A stretch of 64,000 nucleotides of DNA. It comes from Typhlomys cinereus. Its lineage: Eukaryota > Chordata > Mammalia > Rodentia > Platacanthomyidae. Both the position numbers and the translations under genes were made by a program. Below the pieces are notes generated by a model. The model did no database searches. It was given only the letters and a program-made list of their open reading frames with translations, and had not been told where the DNA came from. The DNA is taken from NCBI GenBank assembly GCA_023101885.1, contig JALPQD010000214.1, forward strand, positions 2,294,001-2,358,000. Direction: 5' to 3'. Shown here piece by piece: positions 1 to 12,273 of this stretch. Numbering within the stretch: the stretch's first letter is position 1; every line of letters starts with the position of its first letter.

Positions 1-1790
1 TTCCTTAACACAGATCAGAAGACCTGGCCTGCTCTGCCTTCTGCCCCGCTTCTCCCTTCCCCCTTTGAGTTCTAGCCACAATGACTTCCTTTCATTTCCC
101 CTGAAACCCTTCTGCAGAACCCTCACACAGGTGTATCCTCAGCCCAAAATGCTCCTTTCCCCTCCCCCCAGTCCTCTGGATGTTCCCTCATATTGTTCAG
201 GTGTCTAAAGTCAGATATTAGGTGTGAGTCCTCTCCCACAATTAGTGGTCCATCATTAAGTCAGTTTGTTCCCGCCACAGAGCTCATGATAAGTTATAAA
301 TACATGTACACATATATTCTGTCTACAACCTTACTATACTTTCTGTGGGAATGTCTAATGGTCTTATGATGTTCCTTATTTCAGTTAGTTGAGTAGGGGT
401 GTTAAACTTTGTCAGTGTGGTAATTCCTTGAAAAAATCCACTCAAAAGAAGAAAGATGTTGTCTAATGGTTTTGGAGTTTTTGGCCCAAGGTCAGCTGAT
501 CCATTGTGCTGGGTCTGAGGTCAGGCAGGACATTCTGGTGGAACAAGCATGTCAGAGTAGGGTAGTTCACTTCATGGCAGCCAGGAAGCAAAGAGAAACA
601 GGAAGGAGCAGGGGACAAGCTACATTTTTCCACAGTGGTATACACTCAGTGACCTACTTCCTTCAATTAATCCAACATCCTGTATTTTAACGCCTCCCAA
701 TAATTTCATCATACTTCGCTCCTATTGAGGAATCAATCCATTAATTAACTTACATTGCTCAGGATCCAATCACTTCCCAAAACCCATCAGCAGGCAACCA
801 AATCCCAAACATGAGCTATGGGAGTATCTCAGATTCTAATCACAACGAAGTTTTGCATTTTTTTATATCAAATGTTTTTGTTGTTGTTTAAAGGATGAAG
901 TCAGAAATGTCATGTGATGTTGAACAGGTAGTGTACTAACTTTTACTGGGGAGATGTGAAAAAAAAAAAAAAAACACCTATTAACCAAAGGTAAGGCAAC
1001 AAGGAAAGAACAAAGAAGCAATTCTGCCGAAGTCTAGCTTGGTAAACTAGTAAGTTTAACTGTGTTGGGTTCCATGCAGAAGCATGGCTAATTTACAGGA
1101 GGCTATACCACCGAAGAAAACCCCCTTCTCCTTGCTGGCAATTGTTAACTGCTTAGATATCCTTTGAAAGAGGCAGGGCCATGAAGGGCCTCCTAACCTT
1201 GTAAGTCTCTTTTGTCTTCTCCTGAGCTGCCCATGTGCTGTCACATAGACTGCCATCAGTGCCTGTTTACTTCCTGGGAAGTCCTCCACCCCCTGTAGGA
1301 GGCCCTGTTAACAGGCTCAATCATGTGAGGGAGTAGTAATCTTGATGTGACAGATGCATGTGGTCCATGAGCATCATATTACAATCTGGATGAGAGGATG
1401 AGGAGGTGGAAGCACCAATGTAGAACTCAAAATTTTTTTTTTTGGCAAATATGGTGGTTAAAAATGAGGCATGAAGTAAAATGAGATCTTTGAGTTCAGC
1501 GGAGTCAAAGAAAGTAAATGTTTGTTTGGTTTACAAGAATTATGGAAGAAATGCCAGTTGAGATCCCATAAGCGGCCTATGCTAAAGGGTAAAAAAAGAT
1601 GTGAATAGGACAAAATTAATAAATCAATACATTGAGTTTTCATGGGGCCAGTAAAGAAGATGATCAAGAAGTCAAGGTGACAAAAAGGAACAATTTTAAC
1701 CTCTATACTACTGGAAGGAAGGAAAATAAGAAAGCAAAAATAAAGATAAAACTTCATAGACAACAAAGAGAGGTTGGACATGTCCATCTT
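1..1790. other. Unique AT-rich DNA, no gene recognised
   Basis: No splice-bounded or long open frame with a recognisable domain is visible on either strand; the longest frames (60-109 codons) have compositionally biased, unfamiliar translations. A run of about 16 A at 959-974 is the only simple-sequence feature. I see no promoter-like CpG cluster. It may be intronic or intergenic; the sequence alone does not say. Confidence 0.6.
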
Positions 1791-1804
1791 AAAAGCAGCA
1801 GAGC

Positions 1805-2025
1805 TGGGCTGGAGAGATAGTCTAGAGGTTAAGACTCTACTTTACAAGCAGAAGGTCCTGAGTTCTAATTCCAGGTCTTGTACCTCCCACCCTAATGCAC
1901 AGAGACTTGGAAATCCCAGAGTGAAGCAAAAAGAAAGTAGAAGAAATCCAGGATGATTCCTGAAGTCACTTTTGCCTGCACCCCCCACAAAGAGATGCAC
2001 AGTACTCTCTGACACACAGACACAC
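1805..2025 (+). repeat. IDL-Geo-type dimeric SINE, older subfamily
   Basis: The head TGGGCTGGAGAGATAGTC followed by a 'cagaaggtcctgagttc' B-box-like segment is the ID-like left monomer. The right monomer carries 'ggaaatcccagag' and 'gatgattcctgaagtcac', then a short CA-rich tail. It is flanked by near-identical direct repeats, aaaagcagcagagc (1791-1804) and aaaagcaacagagc (2026-2039). These are a 13/14 target-site duplication that supports L1-mediated insertion on the plus strand. Divergence from the other copies suggests an older insertion. Confidence 0.85.
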
Positions 2026-2039
2026 AAAAGCAACAGAGC

Positions 2040-3829
2040 CATCTGTCTACACACTGGTTGTCAAGAGGAAAATCAAAACCTCTTAAAGACAATTCCATTC
2101 CAGACAGACAGGCAGAGGTTGTCAAGGACAGGGACAGTCAGAAGGGAAGATGGAAGCTTGATGAGCTCTGGCCTCATGAATGACATGACAATAAGAAAAG
2201 TAATAGGAACTCTATTCTTCAAGCATCAAATTATCAGCCATTCCTGTGGTCCTCATAAACAGTCAGATCCAACATATCTCCCAGATAGTCTAGTTCAGCA
2301 GGCTGGTGGAAGGAGGAGTAGAGCTATATAATTTTTAAAAAGTTCCCCCAGAAAATCTTTATGGTCAGTTAAATTTGGGTAACAGTTGCTGTATAGAAAT
2401 AGACATAAATTCAACAATATTGTGACTCTCATATATTTTCTCCATTTTTCAGCCAAATACAAAAAACATTGACATGCGACATTGATTCACAAAAATTACC
2501 CACAGAAAGCAGCTTCCAAAATTCTATCTGGCTTATTATGAAGTCATCTAAGAGGATTGTCATTTTACATACTTGTTATAATTGTGTGGTCCCAAATAAG
2601 CCACAGTGACATTCAAAATATAAGTCAGGTTTATAGATATTTATTAATCATAAAAATGTTATTGAGGAAAAGGTAAATGAGTCCAACTGACTAGCAATTA
2701 TTTGTAATATAATAATAACATCAATATTTTGAAGTCTATTCTGCTTATAATTTTCTGACTTTCTAGATTAATAAGCTAAAAGAAACTGGAACTAGTTTTA
2801 TTCATGCAAATATCCTTATACAACATCTGTCCCACACTAAGAGAAGAGACCAGGCTTGTGAAAAATACATTGCTTTTTCTGCTTCAGAAAAAAAATGATT
2901 GACATTGATATACATTTCTAGGACTACAAAACCCCACTGATTTCCTGCCACTTTCCTCCATTGTAATTGGCACTGACCAGTAAGTATAACTTAGTGCTAA
3001 ATCAATATTAGCTGATATTTCTGTAGATGGGACATGAAGAAACCTAATCACATGAGCAAACACAATGCTTCCTGGGTACATTTAAATAAGATGGTTGTTA
3101 TTCTATTGTATGAGGGAAAATCTTTTTTATCTAACAAATCTTGTGCTAGATATATTGATCAGTAGTTGGAATGAATTTTCACTTGCTATAGATTCTCTAC
3201 TGCCCTGCGGATCTTCCGCCCTTCCTCTTTCTTCTCATCTGCAGTCATGGTGTATGCTCCACATCCTTTCTCATTTGTAGTACTGCTTACTTGTTCCTTA
3301 CGCTGAGCAAGGAACCAAGGTGACTGTGCTTACATATCTGCTGTAATTGCTCACCTGGGGTGGAGCAGTGTCCTAAATAAACTTCGGTTTTGCCACAGCA
3401 CCATTACTCAACAAAGTATTTATGCAAGTGCCACTTAATAACACAAAGTAAAGGAGGCCCTTAAAGTCGGTACTGAGGAAGGAGTCTTGAGCTGCCTACT
3501 TTCCTTACTTAAGGGCCAATCTCACCACACTTGTTCTTAGAAGACCCTTGAGGAGTGTCAGACGGCAGTTACTTGGAGCCAGGTCTAAGCTGTGTATATC
3601 CCTGAAAGGATTAGTTCCTTTGTTAATTATCAAAGGAACATGTAACTTCTTTCAACACTCCTCAGTCATAGCTATTCATAGTGTAGTTATGTATTTAATG
3701 TTTCCATAAATACCACAAACATACATGTTCAGTACTTAGATGGAAATAGAAACTGCTCAAAATTGCACAGTGCTATGACTCTACATGTTTTTTTCCCTCC
3801 TGTTTCCTAGGTTTTATAGAAAGGCTTTT
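2040..3829. other. Unique AT-rich DNA, nothing recognised
   Basis: No recognisable exon, RNA gene or clear repeat is seen. A small imperfect hairpin (GTTCCTT / AAGGAAC with a 9-nt loop) lies near 3292-3315. The open frames present are short (60-65 codons in the AT-rich part) and unfamiliar. Confidence 0.5.
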
Positions 3830-3862
3830 AAAAGTACTTTCATACAAAAAAGTACTTTCATA
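3830..3862. repeat. 15-bp direct repeat
   Basis: AAAAGTACTTTCATA occurs at 3830-3844 and again at 3848-3862, separated by 3 bp. It is a small local duplication of unknown origin. Confidence 0.8.
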
Positions 3863-3867
3863 TCTAT

Positions 3868-3965
3868 GATCCGTTTGTATCATAGCAACTCTAAGAAAAA
3901 AATTAGACCATATATACTATCTCCATTGTACAGATGAGGAAACAGGCATATGAGATATGGAGAGG
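3868..3965 (-). repeat. MIR SINE fragment
   Basis: The segment 'actatctccattgtacagatgaggaaacaggca' matches the MIR core read on the minus strand (classic 'tccattttacagatgaggaaactgaggc'). The copy is old and diverged, with no target duplication left. Confidence 0.7.
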
Positions 3966-5439
3966 ATCATATTCCAGCTTGGTATTTTTCCTCCCCTATA
4001 AAATCGCCTTTGTCATAAGGATTGGAGCTGTGACCAGTCTGGAAGAGAGGAGCATGCATCGATTCCTGCTGGTGTCTGATAGACACATAGATGAGAGGAG
4101 GCTTAGTGGCTGCAAGATCGATAACCTACAATACAAATGATACAACCTGATGGAAGGGAGTCCTAATTTGTTTTAAGCCTCCACAACTTCTGATAGGAAA
4201 GCAGGGTGTGGTAATTATATATCTTGCTTTTGGCTTGTCTTTTCCTTATCCTCACCCTCACAGATGTCTTTCAAACATTGGTAATTACAGCCATCAGTGC
4301 CAGAAACTAGGACCTCATACCCATACAGATGACATGCTAAAAAAAAAAAGAAAAAAGAAAACTGCAGTCTTCAAGTCTACGTTATATCATTATCCACTAC
4401 CTGGATATGTAATGGTTTCCCCTGATCTGAAGATGTATAAATGCATTTGACTGTAATTGATAACTTAAAAAAGATGGAAATGCATATAGGTAAGATCAGA
4501 GGAAAACTGCTTCTAATTAATGAAACCTACCTGAATCTAAAAGAACTGTTTCTCTGTGAGATAAAGAATCAGTATCAAGAAATAAGCACAGGGAGACAAC
4601 CATCATTGTCATGGTAGTCTATAAGTAAAACCAAACTAAAAGGATCATAAATACTTTCTTACCAAGTTCTTGCTAGACTCTAGTGGCCTATGTACAATTT
4701 ATAGGATATAGTAGATTTATCAACATCTCTATCACTAGCCAGAGCAATTTGAGTGTGTGCTTCCTAATTGGGCATCCCACAACTTTAGGAGGAGGAAGTG
4801 AATATTTAAACATTTTTAAAAGTAAACTTTCAATAGAACCAAATGCATATCCTTTCACTTTGGGAAAGTAGTTCAAAGAGGGTTTAGTTATGGCCCTCAG
4901 GTATATTTAGTACCACAGATAATAGTGTTTAGGGATGTTTTTGTTACAAGAAGAATGCACAGAAATGTTATGGATTAAGAGAGATAGGCTAAGTGAAGGG
5001 AACTGGCAAATGTTCAGTTTATCAGCATCGTAACAAGTAGACTACGTATATTAACACATAGAATACACACGCAAAGGGAAAAACCTGCAAGACAGAAACC
5101 AAGAATAAGAGAAAAGTCAAGTAAATAAAGTGAAGTCAAGGCCATGGTCAAGGTCAAAATCCTTTACCAGGTATTGGCAATAAGGACTCTTCAACTCCAA
5201 GGCCTGTTCTTCGGCCTGTCAATGTAATACTTCCTTGGGCAAGGCTGTGTGATGTTTCTGGAGCTGAATATCTTAGATATAGGGCAATCAAGAGATAGGA
5301 ACATGAAGTAAAAAGAAACTTTGTTCTTATAATTTTATGTAAAAAAATACTTAGTCCAAGATTTTTATTGGACACACACTTTACTTTTTTTTAATCACTA
5401 AATATTGAGGCCTATAGTATAAGTAGGACTTCAGATATT
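3966..5439. other. Unique AT-rich DNA, nothing recognised
   Basis: No exon, RNA gene or confident repeat is visible. There is an A-rich run at 4339-4360. Frames of up to 80 codons have no recognisable motif. Confidence 0.5.
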
Positions 5440-5830
5440 TATATCCAGCATTTCCTTCTCCTACTTAAATATTCAAAAATAAGGAATAAATCCAATCAAT
5501 TAGAGTATAGCCAAACAATGGAGTTCTATGCCATAGTTAGAATTATATGGTAGAAATTTTAATGACATATGAAAAATTTACAATATATTACAAAATGAAT
5601 AAAACACCAGAACATCAAACTGAAATATTAAGTATGTTTTAAATTTTATTTAAATATACATTAACATATGCATTATGAAAACAATTAGGTGGAAATATGC
5701 CAAAATATGAATAATGGTTGTCTATGGTTATTAGAATATTCAGCGACTTTCATACTCATCTTGAGACTTCTCTGTTCACTTTTTAAAGTGAACATGATTT
5801 TATATATATTTTTAGAAAGAATGCATTACA
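5440..5830 (+). mobile_element. Old L1 3' end (L1M-like)
   Basis: The order of features resembles the 3' end of ancient mammalian L1: 'caaacaatggagttctatgcc...', then 'aaatttacaatatattacaaaatg', then 'ggtggaaatatgccaaaatatgaataatggttgtctatgg'. It is heavily mutated and has no open frame. Extents are approximate. Confidence 0.55.
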
Positions 5831-6496
5831 TACCATACAATTCTCTGCAAAGATCTTAAAAATTATACATAGAATAATAATGTATTATGAATGTAATTAT
5901 TTAGGAAATTTTATTAAATGATACAGAGTTCATTGTTGGCAGCAAACTAACTTTGCCCACACTGGAAACAAAATCGGCTCTTCATGTACTTTCTTGCTAT
6001 GCTAAAATGATCATTTATAACACCAGAATTCCTTTAGCTTCTGCCTAAATGTCCTCTTAGAAAACACACAGAAAATGCACAGCTAAATATACGACGCCAT
6101 GTGAAAAGTGAAGATAATCACATATGACTCCAAAAGTTCTTAAAAGTTGTAAGTAAAGACTTCTAACTCCCCTAGCAACAGTACCTGGAAAACAGTTAAT
6201 ACAAAGCTGTCTTGGGACTGATGCTCTTACTGGTGAGCTAAAGTAAGGAAGAATTCTACATAAGAGGATGGTTGTTGCTTTAAGAACTTTCTATCAGCTG
6301 CCTGGCACACATACTTCTTTTAAATAGCCTTCAATTAATGTAGGTGGAGTCCAGAGGAATCTTTGACACATTGTAATTACATAGCTCATTTCACTGGCTA
6401 TACTTAATGAGTAATGAAAACAGGAAATTAAGCTACAATATAATTCAATTTTTCCTTAATTGTATAACTTTTGCTTATAAAACAAAAAAAATCGCT
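5831..6496. other. Unique AT-rich DNA, nothing recognised
   Basis: No gene or confident repeat is seen between the L1 remnant and the purine tract. Confidence 0.5.
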
Positions 6497-6755
6497 GGAA
6501 TATAGAGAAAAGAAAGGAAGAAGAGGGAGGAAGAAGAGGGAGGAAGAAGAGGGGAGGGAGGAAGAAGGAAGGAAGAAAAGAATGAAGGAAGGAAGGAAGG
6601 AAGGAAGGAAGGAAGGAAGGAAGGAAGGAAGGAAGGAAGGAAGGAAGGAAGGAAGAGAGGGAGGGAGAGAGGGAAGGAGGGAGGGAGGGAGGGAGAAAAA
6701 AAAGAAAGGAAAGAAAAAGAGAAGAAAGGAGAGGACAGGAAAGGAAAGCAGAAGG
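6497..6755 (+). repeat. GGAA/GGGA purine microsatellite
   Basis: About 260 bp of almost pure purine on the plus strand. A near-perfect (GGAA)n block of about 18 units spans 6584-6654, flanked by GAAGAGGGA-type and (GGGA)n variants. Frames across it encode only FLPS/KEGR-type low-complexity peptides and are not genes. GGAA is the core of ETS-factor sites, and long homopurine mirror repeats can adopt triplex DNA; both are general knowledge, not shown here. Confidence 0.97.
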
Positions 6756-6789
6756 GCGCCAAGCCCCAGCGTTTTCCTCTCTGGTTCCT

Positions 6790-6935
6790 GAGCGAAGATG
6801 CAAGGTGACCTCTGCTTCATTCTCTTGCCATCACGCCTTTCCCACTATGATAGTTTACACCTCAACATCTGAACCAAAATAAATTTTCTTTCTTAATTTG
6901 CTTTTTGTCACAACAAGAAAAAAAACTGATACAAG
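6790..6935 (+). repeat. Possible 3' fragment of a rodent hAT-like repeat
   Basis: The segment 'tgaaccaaaataaattttctttcttaatttgctttttgtcacaac' resembles the 3' portion of the rodent URR1-like repeats seen at 32.5 and 60.3 kb ('...aataaa.cc..tctc..aagttgcttttgtca..cacagcaac'). The assignment is tentative because only the end is recognisable. Confidence 0.35.
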
Positions 6936-7050
6936 TGGTGCCATATTTTGATTTTAAGAATAAAAGTCTAAGTTTTTTTTAGTAAAAGACACTGTAATCG
7001 TAATTGATAAGAAAGTTGTGCAGAAACATGAGTGAGATTTTTAAACTCTT

Positions 7051-7352
7051 TTTTTTTAATATTTATTCAACTGTGCGCATGTGCGTGTGTATGTGCCCGC
7101 GCGTGTGTGTGTGTGTGTCTGTGTGTGTGTGTGTCTGTGTGTGTGTGTGTAGAACCACGGACGAATTCGCGAACCACCATGGACGCCTCCACCTCCTTCT
7201 GCCCCGGGATTCACAAGCTCCGCCCTACCAGGACCAGAAGCGCAGGCCGCCCCCGCTTCCGCCTGGCGTCTATACGTGGGATCTGGGATCCGAGCTCAGG
7301 ACCTTCCGCCTGCAAGGCGGAGGCTTAACCCCTGAGCCACCTCTCCAGCCCC
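7051..7352 (-). repeat. IDL-Geo-type dimeric SINE, young subfamily
   Basis: Read on the minus strand it starts GGGGCTGGAGAGGTGGCTCA with A-box-like and B-box-like motifs. A CpG-rich linker 'cggaagcgggggcggcctgcg', the second unit, a (CA)n tail and an AATAAA-like end follow. A perfect 15-bp target duplication GATTTTTAAACTCTT flanks it (7036-7050 and 7353-7367). The many surviving CpGs and the perfect duplication argue for a recent insertion. Confidence 0.93.
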
Positions 7353-7521
7353 GATTTTTAAACTCTTAAATCCTGGTTTTGTTTATGATCTGCTGTGATC
7401 GAGAGTTGAAGATACTTAAGGGAAGAGAAAAAATAGATAACTTGATGGCAAATGCTTCCATTGGTTGAAGAATAAGGTTGTTTTCTGCCAAATGGAATCG
7501 TTTCAAAAATTCCATTAGGAA

Positions 7522-7627
7522 CCAATCATGGTGTTGTTATTGCATACAGGGGGCTAAGGTAGGTATATCATGAGTTTGAGACCAACTTGGCCTACAGCAT
7601 GAGACTCTGTCTCAAAAAAAAAAAAAA
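7522..7627 (+). repeat. B1-type (7SL) SINE
   Basis: The B1 segments 'gggctaaggtaggtatatcatgagtttgagacc' and 'ggcctacagcatgagactctgtctc' are followed by an A-run of about 14. The 5' half is degraded. Confidence 0.75.
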
Positions 7628-7638
7628 GCCCACTAATT

Positions 7639-7641
<3 letters not shown>

Positions 7642-7690
<49 letters not shown>
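7642..7690 (+). repeat. (CA)n microsatellite
   Basis: Uninterrupted CA dinucleotides, about 24 units, just downstream of the B1 A-tail. Confidence 0.98.
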
Positions 7691-7694
<4 letters not shown>

Positions 7695-8405
7695 ACAAAA
7701 ATTAACCAACCGAGAAAAAAAATGCAATTAGGAGCTACATCCCTCATACCGACCCTGCCCTTTTTCATCCGTCTCCAATCTTCTCCTCAGAAACCTTCGT
7801 GTGTTCCCTGCCAGGACCAATGCTACTCAATGCCTGGGGAACAAGTGTTCACTGTCCTAGGGTTATTTAGGCTTCAGCCTTTTGAGGAAAAAGGCTGTTC
7901 TGGGCAATGCATGCCAAACCTTTCCTACATTTATCTAGCTTGTTTTCTAGCCAACCAGTTCATTTCGTGCCCAGGAGGAAGGTAATGATAGAGGAAGGGG
8001 AGCCGGGAGGTGGCTGACGTCAGCAGCATGCCCTACGGATCTGGGTAAACTGATATGAATGGGGTATATCCCTGTATGTGCTCACTATGATTTTTAACTT
8101 CATCAAAATTTCACATTTTAAACATTTACTTGTGTTTCTTTGTTTCTATCATGAACTTCAGATGATTTTAAAGTAAAAAATAAGTAAATAACAGCTTTCA
8201 AATTATAAATTCAAAAGGGAAAGGATTGACATGCTGTAAAAAAATTATTCCTTTACTCTGTCCCTCCTGGAGCTAGTTCGTATGTGACTGCGTGGTGGTT
8301 TTTTGTGCATATTCAATGGTTCCAGGCTGTGAATAAATGGGGGTTGTCTCTTTTCCTTATGTGACTCTAGATTTGGATACAGACAATATCTGCCAATGTG
8401 AGGCA
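7691..8405. other. Unique DNA, nothing recognised
   Basis: An 87-codon frame (7722-7985, plus) lies here. It has no recognisable domain and no splice context I trust, so I do not call it a gene. Confidence 0.5.
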
Positions 8406-8420
8406 GAATAATAAGAAAGG

Positions 8421-8719
8421 GGGCTGGAGAGATGGCTCAGGAGTTAAGACTACGCCTCGCAAGCAGAAGGTCCTGAGTTCAGATCCCGGGTTTCACATAA
8501 AATCGCCAAGAGTCAATGGCCACAGCCTGCGCTTCTAATGCTGGTGGGCAGAGCCTGGGAAATCCCAGAGTAAAGAAAGAAGGAGGGCGAAGCAATCCAG
8601 ATGATTCCTGAAGTCACCCTTGGTCCTCCACAGGGACACATGTGCACTCTGATACACATGCACGCACACATACACACGCTAAATGAATGAATAAAGTTTA
8701 AAATAAATATTAAAAAAAA
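8421..8719 (+). repeat. IDL-Geo-type dimeric SINE, full length
   Basis: GGGCTGGAGAGATGGCTCAG head, 'gcagaaggtcctgagttcagatccc' B-box region, right monomer ('tgggaaatcccagag', 'gatgattcctgaagtcacccttgg'), CA-rich tail and AATAAA/A-run end. Direct repeats gaataataagaaagg (8406-8420) and gaataatgaaagg (8721-8733) are a target duplication with a 2-bp indel. Confidence 0.9.
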
Positions 8720-8733
8720 AGAATAATGAAAGG

Positions 8734-9779
8734 ACATCTGGATTTCTATTCAAAAGACCTGTAAGAAAACAGAACACATTTGATCTGTAAGATTAAAGGA
8801 GGTTCTGAAAGATGGTATTTCAGTGGATGGATCCTAACCAAGGAATGATGAGGGCCACATCAACTCAGTCCCTTTCTTTTGTCTGTAAAACCTGGCGATT
8901 AAACTAGTCTAGCAAAACACATAAAATTCATACACTGAAATGAGTCTGCATTTTCTATTCCTGATTAATTTTTTAAAACTAAATTAAGTGACTAAATGGA
9001 AATCTAAACATGAAAAGAAAGGACTAGACATGTTTCTAGAGGTAAAAGGGTGATCTGATAGAATCTGTTGTCTCTGAAGACAAAGAGATAAAGAATCCAA
9101 GATCTGGTGTGCTTTGAGACGACATAAAAGGCCTGAAAGGGGGATGGTCCCTACAGAAACAAGCATGTCAAGATAAAAGCGTTTGCTTTTATTTCAACCA
9201 AAAATAAATGACAAAAAGCTCAAGATGTTCATTTTAATTTGAATTTCTCCGAATATATAATGCGTATTAAAAATTGTTCTTGATATAAGACTGAATATTC
9301 TCTATGCAGTATGTTAAGCAAATTGCTAGTTCATTTATTATAAGGCGCTTTTTCATATTTTAACGATTCTGAAAGATGGATAAAATTTAAAACAAATGTA
9401 TGTGCATATGTTTATCTTAGTTCACATATCACTTAAAATGATAATATAACTTTGAGTAGGCATTCCTTCAGACAACAAAGGCAATAATAAGCTACCTTCA
9501 AAACAGTTTAAAAATCAAAATTCTGTAGAGTCCTAAGGACCATGTACATGTGTCAGTACTTGTGAATTAGCTGTAGAATAATCTGAAAAACATGAGAGAA
9601 TGCTCCTAAGAGGGTCTAGTCCTGGAGGCAAGGTTTGTTATAAGGAAGTAGGTCAAGACAACGAGTCGAGTAAAATCATGGGTGATGAACCAGTTAGATA
9701 CAGATGTCAACATGACAATTGTGAATTGAGCCTTTCAGAATACCTATAATTTAAAAAATTATTTAGTTAAGTCAAGCCC
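8734..9779. other. Unique AT-rich DNA, nothing recognised
   Basis: No exon or confident repeat is seen. A 60-codon minus-strand frame at 8984-9166 has no recognisable motif. Confidence 0.5.
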
Positions 9780-10045
9780 CGAGCAAGCTTTTGGAAGATT
9801 ATATGAATGATGTGGGAAGTCCTACCCCACAGTGGTAAGTGGAAAAGTAAGTACGATGGAGAAAGCTAGTTGAGTGTTTCAGCAGACTGGCATGCAAGAA
9901 AGTATGCCTCTGTCTCAGTTTTTCATGTGAGGTGGTATAGCCAGCTCTGCAGGCTCCTGATGTGGATATGACCTGTCCTGACACAATGATGAATTGGAGC
10001 TGAAAATCATAAACTGAAATTAATTCCTTGTTCCCCTAAATTGTT
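9780..10045 (+). repeat. Diverged URR1-like (hAT-Charlie) remnant
   Basis: The order of motifs parallels the copies at 32.3 and 60.1 kb: 'gtcctaccccacagtggtaagtgg', 'agaaagctagttgag', 'gatgtggatatgacc', 'aatgatgaattggagctg', 'aactgaaattaattcc'. There is no coding capacity. Such repeats are non-autonomous DNA transposons; the family name is from memory. Confidence 0.45.
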
Positions 10046-10483
10046 TTGGGTTTTATATTCATTCATAGGAAGGTAAAGTCAGGACAGGTGACCTCCGTGA
10101 AATTGCTTCTCTAGGCTCCTTAAGCTGAATCTAGTCAGTTTCAGTCTCTTCATAGTGGGCTGGAGATCCTCTGAATACTGTAACCCATAATATTCCTTCA
10201 CCCTAATAATGTTCAGAATCGTAGTCATGTTTCCTAAGTATTTGTCCAAAGTTCTTCTGTACAAGATGAACTCATGAGAATGTATTTTGAAAATCTGTAA
10301 TTTTCTGTTTTCAAGTATTTTCTGTTACCCTACTTATATTAGTCATGAAACAGTACCAGTTCTTCAATAAGAGCTTTAGAGATTTCAACCTATGGGAACA
10401 AAGTAACCAATTAATCAGTAGCGTGGAATATTAATATTACTGGCCTATTAGTCTATATTTTTTATTTATTTTAATTAACATTC

Positions 10484-10562
10484 GTAGTACTGGGGCTTGA
10501 ACTCTGAATCTCTTGCATGCTAGGCAAGCATTCTATCACTCTGCTATACATCCCTGACCCCA
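10484..10562 (-). repeat. ID/B4-type SINE fragment
   Basis: Antisense tRNA-Ala/ID-like signature: 'gtactggggcttgaactctgaatctcttgcatgctaggcaagcattctatcactctgc'. Confidence 0.75.
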
Positions 10563-12229
10563 ATAGCAAACTGTTTTTTGAAATGATGAATATGTAAACA
10601 CATATTATATGTAGATGTATGCATAAAGCTTGGGAGGTTTATCAAATTTGTTATTATACATGAAAACTATCAGAGTTTGTTTTTCATTATCTCTATTTCT
10701 AAACTCAGCCACAGTAAACACATAATACATTTGCAGTCATTAAGAGTAATACAGTTTTTCTTTTTTAAACAGTACTATAACCCACGGTGAGCATCTCCAA
10801 GGATACAGCTCCTTAATAATTTCTTCCTGTAGAGTTGAAGGCACCATCTAGTGAAGCCATAAACTCAGGTTTAGACTCAGCCATCATGGGACAGCAGGGA
10901 CCCACAGGCTGATGCAGAATAAATAATTCTTCCTGCCATGCTGGTAGAAATGGAGACTTCCAGGCGTTTCTGTTGACAGTAGAGGCATACACATGCAATT
11001 TGCCTTCTCTAGCCAGGCCACAGAAGGGAGCAATTGACTTAAAAGCATAATTTTCTTGATCTGGATTTCATTCAAAATGCTGGGGCTGAAGAGTCTCGTA
11101 TTTGGATGTTCCTTGCATCCCTTAAAGCACAAACCTTTGCAGGCCTTTCTCTTACGGTAACCACATTTGTGCCAAATTGAAACCAGTGATGAGCACTGTG
11201 TGCAAAGGAGTGAGGCAGTAAACGGGAACGTCCGTCTTTGTTTGGCCAGCAGCACAATTTCAGGGCGCTGTGCTTCCCTTCCCACACATCGGTTATGAAT
11301 TTCTATTTCTGCTTTTTTACATTATTCAAACATAAAAGCTGATATCTTTCAGGTGCTCTGTCTCCTCAGATGGTGTTATTAATATTTATTAAAATCTAGC
11401 TCTCTGCTTTCTTATCTTAGGTATATATAACCTCAACTTTGCAGGGAAAACAGAAACCTTTACGGTTCGAATTGGTATTTAAAGAGATAAGCTGACTTTC
11501 AGGCCAGACTAATAATATTACATTAGTGTTTAGGAAGAACAAGCAGGCTGTGCCATATAAATTTTAATATACTCTTTCTGTCATCAAATAACAGCTAAAT
11601 TACCCCAGTGATAAACACTAGGGCTTACATCAAGCTGGGCATGATGTCCAGCTTACTCTGGTTTCTGCCAACAAAGAGCCTAGAAAAACAAGCCAGTATC
11701 AGGCTTCCATGACACTAATAACCTACATGCAGTTAGCCGCTCTTCATGGATTGTTCAGAAAGTACCCTTCCCCTTCCCCGATAATTTCAGAGAGAACAAG
11801 GACTCAAAAGAAGAATGTATTAACTATCTGTGAAACTGGCTAGCAAAACCTGCGTATTCTCTGGTAAATGAAAGTGATCATTCCTTCTTTATAGGGTGGT
11901 TTTAACTATTAGCAGGATGATGCCGTCAGAGTAAACGTTTGTAACGCCCATGTTGGTATTATCATTATTGCACAAACATGAACATGAACCGTATTTGGCA
12001 AGGCTTCATTAAACCCAATGCGTAAGATGGAACTTGAGATGGTCATAAAGGGAACAGGCAGAATACTGTTGACCCTAGAGACCAAAAGTCGCTTGAGTGT
12101 TTCTTGAGCTGAGGCTGCACTGTTTGAATTGCGCTGCCTCATAGTCAGGGGTTTCTCCTGGCAAAGGTGTCTGACATTTCTGGTGTCATCTAATCAACAG
12201 GGGAGTATTAGCAGAAAGGAGACTGGCAA

Positions 12230-12230
<1 letters not shown>
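10563..12230. other. Low-repeat DNA with an unassigned 133-codon frame
   Basis: The longest frame is on the minus strand at 10884-11285 (133 codons). Its translation matches no family I recognise, and overlapping frames compete with it. The tract 11390-11780 is repeat-free and moderately A/T balanced, which would suit conserved non-coding DNA, but I cannot test conservation here. Confidence 0.4.

Positions 12231-12232
<2 letters not shown>

Positions 12233-12270
<38 letters not shown>
12233..12270 (+). repeat. (TG)n microsatellite
   Basis: About 19 TG units, directly abutting the degraded SINE that follows, so it is probably that SINE's tail read in antisense. Confidence 0.95.

Positions 12271-12273
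<3 letters not shown>

Noticed and set aside
6428..6820. Frames of 95-130 codons encoding FLPS-rich or KEGR-rich peptides
   Set aside because: They are translations of the GGAA/GGGA microsatellite in every frame and on both strands.
7004..7369. Frames of about 98-121 codons recurring at 7.0, 15.5 and 56.6 kb with similar translations
   Set aside because: The similarity is due to copies of the same antisense SINE, not a gene family.
10884..11285. 133-codon minus-strand frame
   Set aside because: No recognised domain, competing frames, no splice or promoter context; this length is expected by chance in 64 kb.
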